From contig CANQRM010000013.1 of assembly GCA_947626265.1 (NCBI GenBank), positions 1-64,000 of the forward strand: a stretch of 64,000 nucleotides of DNA, written 5' to 3'. Source of the stretch: an uncultured Oscillospiraceae bacterium (GTDB lineage: Bacteria; Bacillota; Clostridia; Oscillospirales; Oscillospiraceae). Positions 16,308 to 24,409 of this stretch are shown piece after piece. The notes beneath the pieces are model-generated. The model was not told where the DNA came from. It did no database searches and worked only from the letters and a program-made list of their open reading frames with translations. Numbering within the stretch: the first letter of the stretch is position 1; every line of letters starts with the position of its first letter. The position numbers and the translations under genes are program-made.

Positions 16308-17549
16308 ATGGCAGATAAACTCACAGGCGCCTGCATCATCGGGCAGTCCGGCGGGCCCACTTCCGTCATCAACGCCAGCGCTTACGGCGCCATCAGCGCC
16401 GCTCTGGAAGCGGAGGAGATCAACCAGGTGCTGGGCGCCGACCACGGCATCACCGGCGTTCTGGCCGACAAGCTCTACGATATGGGCCAGGAGGACCCCC
16501 AGGAACTGGCGTATCTGAAGAACACCCCGTCCTCCGAGCTGGGCTCCTGCCGCTATAAGCTGGCCGACCCCGACGCGGACGACACCGACTATAAGCGCAT
16601 CCTGGATGTGTTCAAAAAGCACAACGTCCGCTACTTCTTCTATAACGGCGGCAACGACTCCATGGATACCTGCGACAAGATAAGCCGCTATATGTCCAAG
16701 TCCGGCTGGGACTGCCGGGTCATGGGTATCCCCAAGACCATCGACAACGACCTCTTCGGCACCGACCACTGCCCCGGCTTCGCCTCCGCGGCCAAGTATA
16801 TCGCCACCAGCGCCATGGAAGTGAGCAAGGACAGCAAGGTCTACCCCACCGGCCAGGTGACCATCATTGAGATCATGGGCCGCCACGCCGGATGGCTGGC
16901 CGGCTCCGCGGCTCTCGCCACCTACTTCGGCTCCGGTCCCGACCTGGTGTACCTGCCCGAGGTGGACTTCGATATGGACGCGTTCCTGAACGACGTAGAG
17001 CGCATCTATAACGAGAAAAAGAACTGCCTGGTGGCCGTGTCCGAGGGCCTGCACTTCGCCGACGGCACCTTCGTCTCCCAGGCCAAGACCAGCTCCACCG
17101 ACGGCTTCGGCCATGCCCAGCTGGGCGGTCTTGCCGCCCGTCTGGCCGAGATGGTCAAGGAGCGCACCGGCGCCAAGGTCCGCCCCATCGAGCTGAGCCT
17201 GCTGCAGCGCTGCGGCGCTCACCTGGCCTCCAAGACCGACCTGGAGGAGGCCGAGATGGCCGGCCGCAAGGCCGTGGAGGCCGCCGTGTCCGGCGTGACC
17301 GGCAAGATGGTGGCCTTTGAGCGGGACAAGGACGCCAGCGGCAATTATGTCTGCAAGTACATCCTCCTCCCCCTCACCGCCGTGGCCAACGCGGAGAAGA
17401 AGGTGCCTCTGGAGTGGATCACCCCCGAGCACAACAACGTGACCAAGGACTTCATCGACTACGTCCTGCCCCTCATCCAGGGCGAGCCCGAGCGCCCCAC
17501 CGAGTGCTCCCTGCCCCGGTACGCGAAGCTGAAGAAGGTCCAGGCGTAA
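16308..17549 (+). CDS. pfp: Pyrophosphate-dependent 6-phosphofructokinase
   Basis: 413 residues of the phosphofructokinase superfamily. Two residues that distinguish PPi- from ATP-users are of the PPi type: GGNDSMDT (Asp where ATP enzymes have Gly) and the Lys in PKTIDND. Other motifs are GQSGGPTSVINAS at the N-terminus and MGRHAGWLAG. The enzyme phosphorylates fructose-6-phosphate reversibly with pyrophosphate, an energy-saving step common in anaerobes. Start ATG 16308 lies 7 nt after GGAGGA. Monocistronic, with its own promoter and terminator. Confidence 0.94.
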   Translation: MADKLTGACIIGQSGGPTSVINASAYGAISAALEAEEINQVLGADHGITGVLADKLYDMGQEDPQELAYLKNTPSSELGSCRYKLADPDADDTDYKRILDVFKKHNVRYFFYNGGNDSMDTCDKISRYMSKSGWDCRVMGIPKTIDNDLFGTDHCPGFASAAKYIATSAMEVSKDSKVYPTGQVTIIEIMGRHAGWLAGSAALATYFGSGPDLVYLPEVDFDMDAFLNDVERIYNEKKNCLVAVSEGLHFADGTFVSQAKTSSTDGFGHAQLGGLAARLAEMVKERTGAKVRPIELSLLQRCGAHLASKTDLEEAEMAGRKAVEAAVSGVTGKMVAFERDKDASGNYVCKYILLPLTAVANAEKKVPLEWITPEHNNVTKDFIDYVLPLIQGEPERPTECSLPRYAKLKKVQA

Positions 17550-17563
17550 TAAGTAAAACCATG

Positions 17564-17596
17564 ACCGGCTGGGTGTCTCCCAGCCGGTCTGTTTTC
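17564..17596 (+). terminator. Terminator after pfp
   Basis: 10-bp perfect stem ACCGGCTGGG / CCCAGCCGGT with a 5-nt loop, followed by CTGTTTT. Confidence 0.9.
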
Positions 17597-17618
17597 CGGT
17601 ATGTAAGGAGGTGACGGG

Positions 17619-18182
17619 ATGCAAAAAGCCCTCAAAGCGCTGGCCGTTTTGGGCCTCATCGCGGGTATCATATGCCTTGTGCTGGCTGTGACCTATATGG
17701 GCGTGAACAGCGACCTGGCGGCCATTCTGGCCGGTATCGGCGTGTTGCTCACAGGCGAAGGCATATTCTGTCTCCTCCATAAGAAAAAGGCTCCCAAACC
17801 GGGAAAGCCCGTCTATGCCGCCGCCTTCCGACACGCCGCGGGCCTGCCCTTGGCGGAGGGCGTAAAGTGCCGTGTGGAGAGCTTCCCGGACCGGCTCGCC
17901 ATCAGCGCCATGAACCAGGTCTTCGACCTGCCGGACGAGAAGATACGGGCCCTGTCTGTCCTTACCCAAAAGGAAGTGGAAAAGCAGTTCGTGCCAAGGC
18001 TTCTATGGGTCCGGCGCAAGACGATTCGCACCTTCACCCGCTATCTTGTCGTCTCCTACGCCGACAGTCCCGACGAGCCCGGCAGGACCATCGTCTTTCA
18101 TCTGGGCGAGTGGAACGTGGACAAGGCAAAGAGGCTTGCCGCCCTCTATAAGGACCGGCCAGCCGCCCATATAGACCTGTAA
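17619..18182 (+). CDS. Uncharacterised two-helix membrane protein
   Basis: 187 residues, family not recognised. Two N-terminal transmembrane helices (about 7-28 and 33-53) are followed by a basic KKKAPK stretch and a soluble C-terminal domain of about 130 residues, predicted cytoplasmic by the positive-inside rule. The soluble part has a mix of beta-strand-like segments (VKCRVESFPDRLAIS, TRYLVVSYAD, RTIVFHLGEW) that could form a PH-like or small barrel fold, which is speculation. The ribosome site AAGGAGGTG is near perfect, 6 nt before ATG 17619, so it is a real and well-translated gene. Isolated between two terminators. Confidence 0.75.
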   Translation: MQKALKALAVLGLIAGIICLVLAVTYMGVNSDLAAILAGIGVLLTGEGIFCLLHKKKAPKPGKPVYAAAFRHAAGLPLAEGVKCRVESFPDRLAISAMNQVFDLPDEKIRALSVLTQKEVEKQFVPRLLWVRRKTIRTFTRYLVVSYADSPDEPGRTIVFHLGEWNVDKAKRLAALYKDRPAAHIDL

Positions 18183-18188
18183 GAATGA

Positions 18189-18215
18189 CCGGCCGGGAGT
18201 TCCCGGCCGGCCTTT
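18189..18215. terminator. Bidirectional terminator between convergent genes
   Basis: 9-bp GC stem CCGGCCGGG / CCCGGCCGG (18189-18197, 18202-18210) followed by CCTTTTC on the plus strand, between the membrane protein gene and the end of cotJC. Confidence 0.85.
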
Positions 18216-18220
18216 TCATG

Positions 18221-18823
18221 TCACTTCATCTTGTCGAACGCTGGGTTCACGGCGTAGACGTTGTGCTGGTCCATCTTGGCGGTAGCGATGCCCATGGCCT
18301 CGCCGAAGCGCTGGAAGTGGACCACTTCCCTCTCCCGCAGGAACCGTATCACGTCGATCACGTCCGGGTCGTCGCACATCCTGAGGATGTTGTCGTAGGT
18401 CACCCGGGCCTTCTGCTCCGCGCCCATGTCCTCGGCCAGGTCCGCGATCACGTCGCCCTTCACCTGGAAGGTGGCGGCGGAGTACGGGAAGCCGGAGGCC
18501 GCCTGGGCGTACACGCCGGCGGTGTGGTCCACGAAGTAGTCCTGGAAGCCCTGCTTCTCCAGCTGCTCCACAGTCATGTTCCGGGTAAGCTGGTGGACGA
18601 TGGTGCCCACCATCTCCAGATGGCCCAGCTCCTCCACGCCGATGTCCGTCAAAACGGCCTTCAGCTCAGGGTACGGCATGGAATAGCGCTGGCTCAGGTA
18701 GCGCAGGGACGCGCTCAGTTCGCCGTCCGGTCCCCCGTACTGGCTGATGATATACTTGGCCATGGCGGGGTTGGGCGTCTTGATATTGACGGGGTATTGC
18801 AGCTTCTTTTCGTATACAAACAT
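18221..18823 (-). CDS. cotJC: Spore coat protein CotJC, manganese-catalase family
   Basis: 200 residues of the ferritin-like manganese-catalase family; shorter than full catalases, as in CotJC. Metal-ligand Glu/His pairs appear in GVEELGHLEM and EREVVHFQRF, with a third Glu in the DMGAEQKAR helix. The N-terminus MFVYEKKLQYPV is characteristic of CotJC. It is a mother-cell coat protein, possibly removing peroxide. The start codon overlaps the stop of the CotJA-CotJB fusion gene by one base (TAATG), so translation is coupled. Confidence 0.93.
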   Translation of the reverse strand: MFVYEKKLQYPVNIKTPNPAMAKYIISQYGGPDGELSASLRYLSQRYSMPYPELKAVLTDIGVEELGHLEMVGTIVHQLTRNMTVEQLEKQGFQDYFVDHTAGVYAQAASGFPYSAATFQVKGDVIADLAEDMGAEQKARVTYDNILRMCDDPDVIDVIRFLREREVVHFQRFGEAMGIATAKMDQHNVYAVNPAFDKMK

Positions 18824-19266
18824 TACTTCTTACCTGCCTTTCTGCCGTTCCAGGGCCAGGGGTCCTCGGGCCAGACCCAGCCGTCGAACATGGCCGTGTC
18901 GCCGCGCTGGACGGGGCCGCACATCTCGTTATAGCGCCTGCGGCCCTCCTTGGCGAGAGCGACGAAGCTCTTCCACTTTTTGAAGGCCTCGGCGTCGCCC
19001 GGATGGGTATCCAGGTACAGCGCCAGCTCCTGGCACACGAAGTCCAGAGCCATCAGCTCCGTCAGCGGCGAAGCCTCCACAGGGCCCTTGGCCACGTAAT
19101 CCATAAAGGGCAGGTCCAGCCCGGGAAAGAGCGTGCCCTTGGTCAGGGCGTCCACGCTCTCATAGGCGGGCTCGCTGTGCTGCTGGGCGGCCAGCATGGG
19201 CACGGCCAGCGGTGCGCAGGAGGGCAAGGGACCCTCTTTGTAGGTGCAAATATCTTTATCGGACAA
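18823..19266 (-). CDS. CotJA-CotJB fusion spore coat protein
   Basis: 147 residues joining two proteins normally encoded separately. Residues about 9-60 match CotJA (LPSCAPLAVPMLAAQQ, then a KGTLFPGLDLPF signature); residues about 66-143 match CotJB (ALYLDTHPGDAEAF, NEMCGP, WVWPEDPWPWNG). Both work with CotJC in the mother-cell coat complex. The start is TTG 19266, the only early in-frame start, with AGGGGG 8 nt upstream; that site lies in the 3' arm of the upstream terminator hairpin. No stop or frameshift separates the halves. An ATG-started CotJB alone is not supported by any internal ribosome site that I could see. Confidence 0.82.
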   Translation of the reverse strand: MSDKDICTYKEGPLPSCAPLAVPMLAAQQHSEPAYESVDALTKGTLFPGLDLPFMDYVAKGPVEASPLTELMALDFVCQELALYLDTHPGDAEAFKKWKSFVALAKEGRRRYNEMCGPVQRGDTAMFDGWVWPEDPWPWNGRKAGKK

Positions 19267-19306
19267 AAAAATTTCCCCCTTTGCACGCCATACTATGCAA
19301 AGGGGG
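19267..19306 (-). terminator. Terminator after the MATE gene, overlapping the cotJ ribosome site
   Basis: Minus strand: CCCCCTTTGC (19306-19297), 12-nt loop, GCAAAGGGGG (19284-19275), AAA, then a run of T into the TTG start at 19266. It begins 21 nt after the MATE stop. The 3' arm AGGGGG is also the only ribosome site of the next gene; the loop contains CATAGTAT. Confidence 0.85.
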
Positions 19307-19327
19307 CGTTTTGTTGTGCTTGATGGG

Positions 19328-20704
19328 TCAGGCAGGGGCCGCCAGCTTCTTTTCCATGTCCTTGAGGGCCTTGCGCAGGAAGAGGGCGCTGGCGATGAGG
19401 CTCATGAGCTCTGCGATGGGGAAGCACCACCACACGTTGTCCACGTTGCCGGTGAGGCTCAATAGCCACGCCGCGGGGATGAGGGCCACGATCTGCCGCA
19501 GAACGGAGACGAAGAAGGAGTAAAGGCTCTTGTCCAGTGCCTGGCAGGCGGAGCCCGCCACGATGCAGAAGCCCGCCAGCAGGAAGCTCAGGCTGATGCG
19601 CCGCAGGGCGGGCACGCCGATGGCCAGCATGGTCTCCGAGGGGCTGAATATGCCGAGGAAGAGCTTGGGGAACACCTGGAAGCAGATGAGGCCCAGTATC
19701 ATGAAGAACGACGCGTACAGCACGCCATAGCGGATGGTGCGGTAGATGCGTTCCTTCTTCCGGGCGCCGTAGTTGTAACCGATGATGGGGATGATGCCGT
19801 TGTTCAGGCCGAACACGGGCATGAAGAAGAAGCTCTGTATCTTGAAGTAGGCCCCATAGACCGCCACCGCCGTAGAGGTGAAGCCGATGAGGATGATGTT
19901 CATGAGGTAGTTGGTGATGGAGCCGATGCCCACCATCAGGATGGACGGGAAGCCGATGCGGTAGATGTCCCTCACGATGTTCCAAGGCAGGCGGATATCG
20001 CGCCAGTGGATGGGCAGCTCTTTGTTCTTCTTGAAGTGGAACAGAAAGCCCACGCCCGCGCCCACGGCCTGTCCGATGACCGTGGCGATGGCCGCGCCGG
20101 CGGTGCCCATGGCGGGCAAGCCGCACCAGCCATAGATGAAGAAGGGGTCAAGGATGATATTCGTGACCGCACCCACCATCTGGGTCCACATGGAGAGGGT
20201 CGTGAGGCCCGTGGACTGCAAGAGCCGCTCGGCGCATATCTCCAGATACACGAACGTGGAGCCGATGGTCACGATGCGAAGATAGGAATCCGTATAAGCC
20301 CGGATGCTCTCGATGCTGGTCTGGGAGCGGATGAAGGCGTCCGCGCCGAATATGCCAAAGAGGGCCATCAACAGCCAGCAGCACAGGCTCAACGCGACGG
20401 CCGTACCCGCCGTGCGGCTTGCCAATTTCTCATCCTTACTGCCCAAGGCCCGGGACACCAAAGTGCTCACGCCCACGCCGGTACCGGTGCCGAGACCGAT
20501 CATGATGTTTTGCGCCGGGAACGCCAGGCTCAGGGCGGAAAGGCAGTCCTCCGACACCCGGGATACGTATACGCTGTCCACGATGTTGTAAAGGGCCTGC
20601 ACCAGCATGGAGAGCATCATGGGCACGGCGATGGTCAACAGCAGCCGCCCCTCCGGCATTTCCCCCATCCGGCTGGAATCCTGCCGGGTCTTTATTTGCG
20701 CCAT
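19328..20704 (-). CDS. MATE-family multidrug/metabolite exporter
   Basis: 458-residue polytopic protein with the twelve-helix, two-half MATE layout. The N-terminal signature PMMLSMLVQALYNIVDSVYVS and a repeat of the pattern in the second half (GFPSILMVGIGSITNYLMN) are clear. MATE proteins extrude cationic drugs or metabolites using Na+ or H+ gradients; the substrate here is unknown. The start ATG 20704 lies 6 nt after the ligA stop, so it is probably read with ligA. A terminator follows. Confidence 0.9.
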   Translation of the reverse strand: MAQIKTRQDSSRMGEMPEGRLLLTIAVPMMLSMLVQALYNIVDSVYVSRVSEDCLSALSLAFPAQNIMIGLGTGTGVGVSTLVSRALGSKDEKLASRTAGTAVALSLCCWLLMALFGIFGADAFIRSQTSIESIRAYTDSYLRIVTIGSTFVYLEICAERLLQSTGLTTLSMWTQMVGAVTNIILDPFFIYGWCGLPAMGTAGAAIATVIGQAVGAGVGFLFHFKKNKELPIHWRDIRLPWNIVRDIYRIGFPSILMVGIGSITNYLMNIILIGFTSTAVAVYGAYFKIQSFFFMPVFGLNNGIIPIIGYNYGARKKERIYRTIRYGVLYASFFMILGLICFQVFPKLFLGIFSPSETMLAIGVPALRRISLSFLLAGFCIVAGSACQALDKSLYSFFVSVLRQIVALIPAAWLLSLTGNVDNVWWCFPIAELMSLIASALFLRKALKDMEKKLAAPA

Positions 20705-20710
20705 TATAGG

Positions 20711-22684
20711 TTACTCCTCGATCATTTGCAGAAATTCTTCCTCCGTTATCACCGGCACCCCCAGACTTTGGGCCTTGGTGAGCTTGGAGCCGGGGTCGGC
20801 TCCCGCCAGCACATAGGAGGTCTTTTTGGAGACAGAGCCGGAGGCCTTGCCGCCGAAACGCTCGATGATCTCCTCCGCCTCCGAGCGGGTGAACCGCTCC
20901 AGCGCCCCGGTGAGGACAAAGGTCTTGCCCGCGAAGCGGGTGTCCGCGATCTCCTCCCGACTTTCAAAGCTCACGCCTGCCTGGCGCAGCAGCTCGATCT
21001 GGTGCCGGCTCTGGGGGCTTTCAAACCACCGGACGATATACCGGGCCGTGATGGGCCCCACGTCGCCGATGTTGGTCAGCTCCTCCTCGGAGGCCGCCAT
21101 GAGCTCGTCCAGGGTGGCGAAGCGGCGGGCCAGGACCTTGGCCGCCTTGGCGCCCACCTGGCGGATGCCGAAGGCGCAGAGAAGCCTCGCCAAGCCCCGG
21201 CTCTTGCTCTCCTCCAGGTTGTTGATCAGGTTCTCCGCGGACTTCTTCCCCATCCGCTCCGCCGTGGCCACAGACTGGGCGTCCAGAGTGTAGAGCTCCG
21301 CCGGGGTCTTTATGAGCCCTGCCTTGTCCAGAGATTCCACCACCGCGGGCCCCAGGCCGTCGATATCCATGGCGTCCTTGGAGGCGAAGTGGACGATGTT
21401 GCGAAGCCGCTGGGCCGGGCACTCCGCGCCGGTGCAGCGGATAGCGGCGCCGTCCTCGTCCCGTTCCGCCGGCGCGCCGCACACAGGGCACACCGCGGGA
21501 AGGCGGAAGAAGCCCTCGCTGTCCTTCTTTACGACCTCCAGCACCTCGGGAATGATCTCCCCCGCCTTCTGCACCAGCACCGTGTCGCCTATGTTCACGC
21601 CCAGGTTCTCGATGAAATCCTGATTGTGCAGCGTGGCGTTGGTGACGGTGGTCCCGGCCAGGCGTATGGGCTCTATGACCGCTTTGGGCGTCAGCACGCC
21701 GGTGCGGCCCACCTGGACCAGGATATCCACTACCTTGCTCGGCTTCTTCTCCGGGGGATATTTGTAGGCCACGGCCCAGCGGGGGTATTTGGCCGTGCTG
21801 CCCAGGGCCTCGCGCTGGGAGAGGTCGTTGAGTTTGATCACGGCCCCGTCGATGTCAAAGGGATAGCCCTCCCGGCCCTCGCCGATGGCGGTGATGGCGT
21901 CGGTGCACTCCCTGGGCGTATGGCAGAGGGTATGGGCCACCACGGGCAGGCCCATCTCCCCCATGGCCTCCAGGGTCTCATAGTGATTTTGAAAGCTCCG
22001 GCCCTCTGAAAGCTGGATGTTGAAAAATATCACGTCCAGCATCCGCTCGGCGCACACGGCCGGGTCCTGCTGGCGCAGGGAGCCGGCGGCGGCGTTGCGG
22101 GGATTGGCCAGGGGCGGCTCCCCCGTCACCTCCCTGCGGGCGTTGAGGGTGTTGAAGGTGTCGTGGGACATGTAGACCTCGCCCCGGACGATGAGCCGGG
22201 CGGGGGCATTGGTGAGTTTTTTGGGCAGCGAGCGGATGGTGCGGAGATTTTCCGTCACGTCCTCCCCAACCTCGCCGTTTCCACGGGTGGCGCCCCGGAA
22301 AAAGACGCCGTCATGGTATTCCACCGCCACGGAGAGGCCGTCTATCTTGGGCTCCGCCACATAGTCGTGGGCCGCGGACACAGACGCGTCCATCCGCTCC
22401 ACGAAGGCGGCCACCTCCTCGAAGGAGAACACGTCCTGCAGGCTCTCCAGGGGCACCTCATGTGCCACAGGGGCAAAGGCCTCGCTCACATGGCCGCCCA
22501 CGTGCTGGGTGGGCGAGTCGGGCCGTATCCACTCCGGATGCTCTGCCTCCAGGCGCTTGAGCTCATTGTTCATCCGGTCGTATTCAAAGTCCGACACCAG
22601 GGGCGCGTCGTTGTCGTAGTAGGCCACGGACAGCGCCAACAGCTTTTCCACCAGCTCGTTATAGGCTTCTATCGTCGGTTCCAT
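20711..22684 (-). CDS. ligA: NAD+-dependent DNA ligase
   Basis: 657 residues with the complete LigA order: Ia domain, adenylation domain with the nucleotide-accepting Lys in EPKIDGLS, OB fold, four-Cys zinc finger (CPVCG, then CTGAECPAQRL), helix-hairpin-helix region and C-terminal BRCT domain (FAGKTFVLTGALERFTR). It seals Okazaki fragments and repair nicks using NAD+. Start ATG 22684 is preferred over an in-frame TTG at 22687 because GGGAGA lies 8 nt upstream. It begins 3 nt after yunB, within a murD-M42-M42-yunB-ligA-MATE run. Confidence 0.97.
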   Translation of the reverse strand: MEPTIEAYNELVEKLLALSVAYYDNDAPLVSDFEYDRMNNELKRLEAEHPEWIRPDSPTQHVGGHVSEAFAPVAHEVPLESLQDVFSFEEVAAFVERMDASVSAAHDYVAEPKIDGLSVAVEYHDGVFFRGATRGNGEVGEDVTENLRTIRSLPKKLTNAPARLIVRGEVYMSHDTFNTLNARREVTGEPPLANPRNAAAGSLRQQDPAVCAERMLDVIFFNIQLSEGRSFQNHYETLEAMGEMGLPVVAHTLCHTPRECTDAITAIGEGREGYPFDIDGAVIKLNDLSQREALGSTAKYPRWAVAYKYPPEKKPSKVVDILVQVGRTGVLTPKAVIEPIRLAGTTVTNATLHNQDFIENLGVNIGDTVLVQKAGEIIPEVLEVVKKDSEGFFRLPAVCPVCGAPAERDEDGAAIRCTGAECPAQRLRNIVHFASKDAMDIDGLGPAVVESLDKAGLIKTPAELYTLDAQSVATAERMGKKSAENLINNLEESKSRGLARLLCAFGIRQVGAKAAKVLARRFATLDELMAASEEELTNIGDVGPITARYIVRWFESPQSRHQIELLRQAGVSFESREEIADTRFAGKTFVLTGALERFTRSEAEEIIERFGGKASGSVSKKTSYVLAGADPGSKLTKAQSLGVPVITEEEFLQMIEE

Positions 22685-22687
22685 CAA

Positions 22688-23335
22688 TCATCTCTCCCAG
22701 TTCATATAGCTGCCGGGCACCTGGCCCACGATCACGGTCTCCGATACCAGTATCTCCGTCTGCACGTCGGTCTCCATGCCCCGCCAGGGCATGAGGAAGG
22801 AAAGCTGCACATCCAGCTCCAGAAATATCTGATGGCGGGTCTGATTGATGCCCGCGCTGGAAAGCTCGCTGCGAAACCCCGCCGTGCTGGACGAGAGCAT
22901 GGTCACGTCCACGGATACGGAGGGCCCGTGGTTCATGAACAGCGCGCTGCCCAGCAGGTTCATCACCGGTATCTGGATGCGAATGGCCTCCTGTTCCGTG
23001 GCCTCGACGGCCCGAGAGAGGACCTCCGCCGACAGGGCGTTGATGGCGGCGGCGTTGGCGGCGATAGCCGTCACGGCGCCGTTTGCGTCCCGTTCCAGTT
23101 CCACCAGAGGCTTATCTGCAAACTCCGGGTCCCCCATCACGTCCTGGACGATGGCGTTGACCTTCGTCACCACCTCATCCCGGGCGGCGGAAATGGCATA
23201 ATCCGTCACCATTCTCCGAAACGTGGCGCTGAACGACCCCGCGAGGGCCGCCAGCGCAAGGATGAGGACGCACACGGCCGCCCGGCGGAATGCCGGGCTT
23301 GTTCTTTTGCGCTGGGGCCAGTGTCTCAGCGGCAT
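22688..23335 (-). CDS. yunB: Sporulation protein YunB
   Basis: 215 residues: one N-terminal transmembrane helix (about 17-37) and an extracytoplasmic domain matching the YunB family, including VVTKVNAIVQDVM, FMNHGPSVSVDV and HQIFLELDVQLSFLMPW. In Bacillus yunB is in the SigE regulon and is required for efficient sporulation; molecular role unknown. Start ATG 23335 follows AGGGGGTGG. A SigE-like promoter lies just upstream, so it may be read independently of the preceding peptidase genes during sporulation. Confidence 0.9.
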   Translation of the reverse strand: MPLRHWPQRKRTSPAFRRAAVCVLILALAALAGSFSATFRRMVTDYAISAARDEVVTKVNAIVQDVMGDPEFADKPLVELERDANGAVTAIAANAAAINALSAEVLSRAVEATEQEAIRIQIPVMNLLGSALFMNHGPSVSVDVTMLSSSTAGFRSELSSAGINQTRHQIFLELDVQLSFLMPWRGMETDVQTEILVSETVIVGQVPGSYMNWER

Positions 23336-23355
23336 ATGACCACCCCCTTAGGGGG

Positions 23356-23385
23356 AGCCTATGCCGCTTTTCGCCGGTTTATGAC
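23356..23385 (-). promoter_or_regulatory. Candidate SigE promoter of yunB
   Basis: Minus strand GTCATAAA (23385-23378), 14-nt spacer, CATAGGCT (23363-23356). The -35 octamer and spacing are identical to those before spoIVA. The predicted start site falls in the TAA centre of CCCCCTAAGGGGG, so the mRNA would carry only the GGGGG arm that serves as ribosome site. Confidence 0.6.
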
Positions 23386-23386
23386 G

Positions 23387-24406
23387 TCATTTTGCCATTT
23401 CCGCCAGGAAGAGCCTTGCCATGCGCAGCTGGTCCTCGCACTCAGCGCACTTTGCCACGCAGGCAGGCGAGTGGATGTTCCGCACCGGGACGGACACGGC
23501 CGCCACGGCCACGCCTGAATCGCTTCTCTGCACGGCGGAGGCGTCGGTACCGCCGGATATCTTGCTCTTCGTCTGCCAGGGCACCTCGTTTTCCTCCGCC
23601 AGGCGTGTCAGGGTCTTGAAAAGGGTCTTGTCATAGATGGTGCCCCGGTCCATGAAGGGGATCACCACGCCCTTTCCCAGCTCGCAGACACGCTCGGCGC
23701 CCTCCGCGCCGGGGATATCCGCCGCGGTGGTACCCTCCAGGATGAGGGCCACGTCGGGCTTTATGCTCTTGGCCGCCACCGTAGCGCCCCGGGTGCCCAC
23801 CTCCTCCTGGACGGTGAAGGCGAACCAGCAGTCGCAGGGGATGTCGCTCTCGATGAGCTTCAGCATGGCGGCGCAGCCCACACGGTCGTCGATGGCCTTG
23901 GCCTTGATGAAGCCGTCGCCAAAGCGGACCACGGTGTCGTCAAAGGCGGCCAGGTCGCCGATATGGACCAATCTCTCCGCCTCTTCCCTGCTTGCCGCGC
24001 CGATGTCGATATACATATCCCGCATCTCGGGCAGCTTTTTGCGCTGCTCCGCCGTGGTCATGTGCACGGCCTTGGAGCCAACTACGCCCAGGACCCGGCC
24101 CGGGCCCACAAAGACCTTTTTGCCCAGGATGACCCGCCTGTCCAGGCCCCCGGCCTGACTGAAGCGAAGATAGCCCTCGTCGGTGACGCTCGTCACGATG
24201 AGGCCCACCTCGTCCATGTGGGCGCAGAGCATGACCTTTTTCGCGGGCGTCACGGCGCCCTTTTTAAACACCATCAGATTGCCCAGAGCATCGGTGCATA
24301 TCTCGTCGGCGTAGGGCATGGCCCGTTCCAGGATGTAGTCCCGGACCTCGTCCTCGCCCCCGGTCACGCCCTCCAGGCAGCACAGAGTTTCCAAAGTATC
24401 CAGCAT
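23387..24406 (-). CDS. M42-family metallopeptidase (glutamyl aminopeptidase/FrvX-like), first of a pair
   Basis: 339 residues of the M42 cocatalytic aminopeptidase family, which form large tetrahedral peptide-trimming complexes. Metal and catalytic motifs are visible: LCAHMDEVGL (His and Asp), KAIDDRVGC (bridging Asp), TVQEEVGTRGA (catalytic Glu pair) and a late His in VRNIHSPA. Start ATG 24406 has GGAGGG upstream and lies 3 nt after the stop of a paralogue, so the two are probably co-expressed and might form a mixed complex. No signal peptide: cytoplasmic. Confidence 0.92.
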   Translation of the reverse strand: MLDTLETLCCLEGVTGGEDEVRDYILERAMPYADEICTDALGNLMVFKKGAVTPAKKVMLCAHMDEVGLIVTSVTDEGYLRFSQAGGLDRRVILGKKVFVGPGRVLGVVGSKAVHMTTAEQRKKLPEMRDMYIDIGAASREEAERLVHIGDLAAFDDTVVRFGDGFIKAKAIDDRVGCAAMLKLIESDIPCDCWFAFTVQEEVGTRGATVAAKSIKPDVALILEGTTAADIPGAEGAERVCELGKGVVIPFMDRGTIYDKTLFKTLTRLAEENEVPWQTKSKISGGTDASAVQRSDSGVAVAAVSVPVRNIHSPACVAKCAECEDQLRMARLFLAEMAK

Positions 24407-24409
24407 CTC

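Noticed and set aside
20006..22009. Long plus-strand open frame antisense to the MATE gene and ligA
   Set aside because: Spans two real genes in antisense and has no protein-like pattern.
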